From an uncultured Bacteroidales bacterium (lineage in GTDB: Bacteria > Bacteroidota > Bacteroidia > Bacteroidales > UBA932), in assembly GCA_944326235.1 (NCBI GenBank), contig CALVDH010000021.1:1-53270 (forward strand): DNA of 53,270 nucleotides. The letters are read 5' to 3'. The translations under genes were made by a program, and so were the position numbers. Positions within the stretch are counted from its first letter, which is position 1, and every line of letters starts with the position of its first letter. The notes under the pieces are model-generated. The model worked only from the letters and a program-made list of their open reading frames with translations. It had not been told where the DNA came from and made no database searches. Below, one piece after another: positions 49,972 to 53,270 of this stretch.

Positions 49972-51849
49972 ATGAATTCTTTAAAAATCACTGTCGGATG
50001 CCTGTTTGCGGCATTATTTCTCATTATTTCGTGTGAACAGGAAGAGAAAATTCTTCCACCATCTCTGAAACTCTCTCAGACTGAACTTGCAGTAAGTGCT
50101 GCCGGTGGGCAGGTCTCGTTGGATTATACCCTCGAGAATGCCGTTGAGGGCACCACAATCGCTGTTGAACCAGTGGAAGCTGTTGACTGGATATCAGATA
50201 TTGATGTCGCGGTAGCAGGTAAGATTACCCTTACAGTTGCAAAGAATGAGACTGAGGAAAGTCGTAAAGCGGAGTTAAATGTGGCTTATCCCGGCCTTGA
50301 TGGAGAAGTTTCTTTCGCAGTCGTTCAGGAGCCTGCAGAGCCTCAGCCGGCCCCGTTCGAGATTACGGTGAAGGATGTGCAGACATCCAGCATTACTTTT
50401 GACATCATTCCTTTGGACAAGGAGATGGATTATATATTCTTCGTGTCGCCTGCCGAATACGTCGCACAGTTCCCGGAGGACGATGACCTGTTCAATGACG
50501 ACATGGTCTATTTCGAAAGCGAGGGCATAGCTCTGGAGACTGTGGCCATGACGGGAGACCAGATAGATTATGTCAAGTCACCGGTAATGCCGGCTACGGC
50601 GTTTACGGTGTATGCATACGGAATCGACCTGGAGGCCGGGACCAGACTTACGGATATTGTCAGGGTAGATGTGACGAGCGGGGATATCGAGACGATCGAT
50701 GTGGATTTCAACGTAGATCTGAAAGTCAGCGGTGCGGCTGTGACTCTTACTGTAGATCCGGGTTCATACAGCGGATGGTATTATGCGAATATACTGGAGG
50801 GACTGGACCCCGAGCAGGTGGATATGCTTACCACATGCTATCAGTTCTATCTGAATGATATCGCTCTTTATATAGGCATGGGTATGGATCCTGAAACTAT
50901 TCTGCTGGTTTCAGGATATCAGGGAGTATTTACTGATACATTCAACCTTGAGCCGGAGAAGAAGTATACAGTTGTAGTATTTGCTCTTGATGAGACTCCT
51001 CAGTTGTGCTCCATACCATACTATGAGACATTCGATACAGAGAAGGTAGAGCCTTCGGACAATGTTATCACAATGGAAACCACTAATGTGACGGCCCATA
51101 CAGCGACACTGAACATTACTACAACCAATGATGATTCATACGTGTGGGTACAGACCGATCCCGTAAGTTTCGAGGGCTACACCGATGAGGAGATTCTCCA
51201 GATGATCATCGATTACTATCCGATATACAATGTCTACTCAGGTGACAGGACCGAATATCTCAGCGGACTCAATGCCGATACTGACTACATGATACTCGCG
51301 TTCGGATATTCCGGAGGCACAGTGACAACATCCTTGTTCAAGCATATCTTCACCACTCCTGAGGAAGTGACCTCCGATGTCGCATTTCAGGTAAACTTTG
51401 ACAAATGGTATTCCATTGAGGAAGTTGCAGAGCTTATGCCGGATGAGTACGGCTTCTATGTGGGCGGCTGGGACTGCGTCATGCCCATGGAAGTGGAAGC
51501 TGACTTCGAGTCCATCGACAAGTATTATTACTATATGTATGACCGCAGCGCTCTTTCCTCTATGAGCGATAATGATATCAAGATGGACTTGATGAACAAT
51601 TATTCGGTTACAGATCCGGCTAGAGTATTCATCATGTCGTATGGCCAGGAGTGCGTGATTGCCGGATTTGCCATAGACAAGAACGGAGCCTATACCAAGG
51701 TATGGCGCAGCAAGCCTTTTACAGTGACAGAGGAAGGAGCATCACATGATGCTGACGAATTTGTCAACTGGTACAATGGTGCATTCGGAACCAAGGCCTT
51801 ATCTCATTCTACCCCTAAGCCCAACACTGTCAGGGTATTGGAGAAATAA
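49972..51849 (+). CDS. Large BACON-domain lipoprotein
   Basis: 625 residues with lipobox 'LFLIISC' (Cys21). A BACON-like domain (about 30-120: 'LKLSQTELAVSAAGGQVSLD', then 'VEAVDWISDIDV' and 'GEVSFAVVQEPAEPQ') is followed by three to four beta-rich domains that end or begin with FN3-like turns ('AFTVYAYGIDLEAGT', 'KYTVVVFALDETPQ', 'DYMILAFGYSGGTVT'). No catalytic motif. BACON proteins of Bacteroidetes often bind glycans or mucin at the surface; ligand unknown. It is strongly acidic. Confidence 0.8.
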   Translation: MNSLKITVGCLFAALFLIISCEQEEKILPPSLKLSQTELAVSAAGGQVSLDYTLENAVEGTTIAVEPVEAVDWISDIDVAVAGKITLTVAKNETEESRKAELNVAYPGLDGEVSFAVVQEPAEPQPAPFEITVKDVQTSSITFDIIPLDKEMDYIFFVSPAEYVAQFPEDDDLFNDDMVYFESEGIALETVAMTGDQIDYVKSPVMPATAFTVYAYGIDLEAGTRLTDIVRVDVTSGDIETIDVDFNVDLKVSGAAVTLTVDPGSYSGWYYANILEGLDPEQVDMLTTCYQFYLNDIALYIGMGMDPETILLVSGYQGVFTDTFNLEPEKKYTVVVFALDETPQLCSIPYYETFDTEKVEPSDNVITMETTNVTAHTATLNITTTNDDSYVWVQTDPVSFEGYTDEEILQMIIDYYPIYNVYSGDRTEYLSGLNADTDYMILAFGYSGGTVTTSLFKHIFTTPEEVTSDVAFQVNFDKWYSIEEVAELMPDEYGFYVGGWDCVMPMEVEADFESIDKYYYYMYDRSALSSMSDNDIKMDLMNNYSVTDPARVFIMSYGQECVIAGFAIDKNGAYTKVWRSKPFTVTEEGASHDADEFVNWYNGAFGTKALSHSTPKPNTVRVLEK

Positions 51850-51869
51850 TTGTTTGAATCCTTAGATTT

Positions 51870-51905
51870 AGGGTGGCTGATGATTGATTCAGTCACCCTT
51901 TTTTT
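51870..51905 (+). terminator. Rho-independent terminator of the BACON lipoprotein
   Basis: AGGGTGGCTGA at 51870-51880 pairs with TCAGTCACCCT at 51889-51899 (one mismatch), followed by T7. The stop codon of the convergent EEP gene lies within the 3' arm, so the hairpin also covers that gene's end. Confidence 0.85.
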
Positions 51906-52981
51906 ATCCTGCAGTGCAGGAGGACGGGCTGATGGTCTGAGTATCTGTAGCTCAGGTCAATGGTACGGACGCTGTCTGTCCGGACGTCAGGGGAGATGTA
52001 AAAATAATCGGTGACAGTGAGGACGGATTCCGGGCCGTAGGGAACGTTGAGGTGGCGCAGGGTCCTGGCCGAGGGGTCCCAGGCGATGCGGCCGGTGCCC
52101 TGGAGAAGGGCAGTGTCGAGGGCTACGGTGGTAAAATGCGGGTCGTCGGTCTCGGCCGGCGAGGGGGTGTAGTCGGGCGGAAACTGGTTCCAGTCGCCGC
52201 CGATGATGAAGGGGGTGCCCTCCGAGGCGAGACGGGCGGTCAGTCCGCCCAGCCAGCGGGTCTCGGCGGTGCGCATGCCTCCGGTGTCGTAGGCGGTGTT
52301 GTGGGTGTTGCCGATGACTATGCTGCTGCCGTCTGCGAGGCGGAAGGTTGCCGTGAGCAGGCAGCGCTTGAGATTGAACATGCTGACGGGCCAGGGGAAT
52401 CGGGAGGGGTATTGCCACCTGACCGCCTCTTCCGGGGCAATGCGGGACATCAGGACCACTCCGCTGGCGACCCGTCCCATCGGTGCCTTCAGGGGGATGG
52501 GGACTAGGAAGGATTTGTAATTGTACCCCAGGAAAATGTGATAGTCGGGGAAGGCTCTTCGCAGCATCTCCACCTCGTTGATGCGGTAGGTCCGCCTCGA
52601 GCATTCGTCCACCTCCTGGAGGAGGATGATGTCGGGGCTGTGGCGGCGGATTTCCTCAAGGATGCCGTTGATATTGGCCTGGGTCCGCTCCCTGGACGTG
52701 CGAACCTGCGTGCCGCCGTCGTAGAAGAAGTCCATGTCGTCCCCGAGGCCTCCGTAGCCGATGTTCCAGCAGAGGATGGAGAGGGAGTCGGGGAGTACTC
52801 CTGCCGTAGTTCCGGAACGATCTCCGGAACCGGAGCCTGAAAGCCCGGACAAGTCCTGCAGCACCTCTCTTTCGGCCGGCCGATAATCAGTGATGACAGC
52901 AGTCAGCAGGAATATCAGGAATGCGGCTGCCACCGCAGCCAGAACATAAAGTACGATATGCATTGCGCGTCTCATTTTCAT
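51893..52981 (-). CDS. Membrane-anchored endonuclease/exonuclease/phosphatase-family hydrolase
   Basis: 362 residues from the ATG at 52979-52981; a longer GTG start would lie inside the upstream terminator. An N-terminal membrane helix (about 8-33, 'IVLYVLAAVAAAFLIFLLTA') anchors a periplasmic EEP domain. Motifs: 'LSILCWNIGYGGL', 'DIILLQEVDECS', 'IVIGNTHNTAYD', 'FIIGGDWNQFP' and 'YRYSDHQPVLL', the metal and catalytic set of the DNase I-like fold. It could be a nuclease or a phosphodiesterase on lipids or inositol phosphates. Confidence 0.88.
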   Translation of the reverse strand: MKMRRAMHIVLYVLAAVAAAFLIFLLTAVITDYRPAEREVLQDLSGLSGSGSGDRSGTTAGVLPDSLSILCWNIGYGGLGDDMDFFYDGGTQVRTSRERTQANINGILEEIRRHSPDIILLQEVDECSRRTYRINEVEMLRRAFPDYHIFLGYNYKSFLVPIPLKAPMGRVASGVVLMSRIAPEEAVRWQYPSRFPWPVSMFNLKRCLLTATFRLADGSSIVIGNTHNTAYDTGGMRTAETRWLGGLTARLASEGTPFIIGGDWNQFPPDYTPSPAETDDPHFTTVALDTALLQGTGRIAWDPSARTLRHLNVPYGPESVLTVTDYFYISPDVRTDSVRTIDLSYRYSDHQPVLLHCRIKKG

Positions 52982-52983
52982 AA

Positions 52984-53022
52984 AATTAAAAAGGCTGTGC
53001 CGGGAATCACTCAGCACAGCCT
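52984..53022 (-). terminator. Rho-independent terminator of pckA
   Basis: On the minus strand AGGCTGTGC (53022-53014) pairs perfectly with GCACAGCCT (53000-52992), followed by a T-rich run (52991-52984). It is 20 bp after the pckA stop. Confidence 0.9.
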
Positions 53023-53042
53023 CTATTTATTCAGTCAGAAAT

Positions 53043-53270
53043 TTACAGCTTGGGACCGGCGGCTACGAGTGCCTTTCCAGCCTCATTGCCGGTGAACTTC
53101 TCGAAGTTCTTCACGAAGCGTCCGGCGAGATCCTTGGCCTTAACCTCCCACTCCTCAGGAGTAGCGTAGGTGTTGCGGGGATCGAGGATGTTGGTGTCCA
53201 CCTGGTCGAGCTTGGTAGGGATGGCAAGGTTGAAGTAAGGGATGGTTGTGGTCTCAGCCTTGTCCATGCT
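53043..53270 (-). CDS. pckA: Phosphoenolpyruvate carboxykinase (ATP), C-terminal fragment
   Basis: Only the last 75 codons lie in the window; the gene continues beyond the right edge. '[20 protein letters not shown]', '[20 protein letters not shown]' and '[16 protein letters not shown]' match the C-terminus of ATP-type PEP carboxykinases. In fermenting Bacteroidales the enzyme commonly runs from PEP to oxaloacetate, fixing CO2 and making ATP. The terminator at 52984-53022 follows. Confidence 0.93.
   Translation of the reverse strand, partial: SMDKAETTTIPYFNLAIPTKLDQVDTNILDPRNTYATPEEWEVKAKDLAGRFVKNFEKFTGNEAGKALVAAGPKL

Noticed and set aside
52982..53017. GTG start of the EEP-family gene
   Set aside because: The extension lies within the pckA terminator hairpin; the ATG at 52981 is directly followed by a membrane helix.

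Overview
The window looks like a chromosomal segment of a fairly GC-rich member of the Bacteroidales. The evidence is a short RpoD, promoters with the Bacteroidetes -7 motif TAnnTTTG, lipoproteins with BACON, GH97 or six-bladed propeller folds, very few Shine-Dalgarno sequences, and a 2-oxoacid:ferredoxin oxidoreductase with a VorB-type alpha subunit. An Alistipes/Rikenellaceae-like or related lineage would fit, but the genus cannot be fixed from sequence alone. No prophage, transposase, integrase, rRNA or CRISPR array is visible.

Layout. 1-3.3 kb: an ABC permease fragment, a 159-bp inverted-repeat element, a membrane-anchored nitroreductase, a GH97 glycosidase and tRNA-Thr(CGT). 3.3-7.1 kb: a BaiN/HI0933-type flavoprotein converging on dnaN, a DnaQ-like exonuclease and a degenerate fumarylacetoacetase-fold protein. 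7.1-17.3 kb: a rightward housekeeping run of htrA, rpoD, an M3 peptidase lipoprotein, argS, a YgiQ-type radical SAM protein, a small acidic protein and a ClC channel. 17.4-18.6 kb: an AT-rich two-gene cassette, a GHKL-type ATPase plus a STAS-like protein, with its own promoter. 18.7-20.9 kb: tex.

20.9-26.0 kb: the most system-like accessory region. A membrane-spanning TPR regulator with a C-terminal HTH-like domain is followed, behind a good Bacteroidetes promoter, by a DUF3244-like secreted protein, a CxxC lipoprotein, a 75-residue cysteine-rich exported peptide resembling NVEALA precursors, and two six-bladed propeller lipoproteins. 26.0-30.0 kb: a leftward operon of a polyprenol-phosphate glycosyltransferase, pyrC and ftsH. 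The apparent native ftsH start is interrupted by a TAA at codon 3. 30.1-36.7 kb: a dicarboxylate/amino-acid symporter, an omega-amidase-like nitrilase, a 5'-nucleotidase lipoprotein, a coiled-coil protein, zapA, a probable 6S RNA, rny and a small lipoprotein. 36.7-38.8 kb: umuDC and a thioesterase.

38.9-39.7 kb: a tandem array of about 7.5 copies of a 104-105-bp unit, each with an internal hairpin. 39.8-44.9 kb: a leftward catabolic operon of ADP-forming acyl-CoA synthetase, a small membrane protein missed by length filters, ferredoxin, and the alpha, beta and gamma subunits of a 2-oxoacid oxidoreductase. Together these turn 2-oxoacids into acids with reduced ferredoxin and ATP. A 125-nt hairpin sits between beta and gamma. 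45.1-49.7 kb: an MTA/adenosine deaminase, a 6-oxopurine nucleoside phosphorylase, MtnA, a HAD phosphatase and an MBL hydrolase form a methylthioadenosine salvage operon. 49.7-53.3 kb: a perfect 32-bp palindrome, a BACON lipoprotein, an EEP-family hydrolase and the 3' end of pckA.
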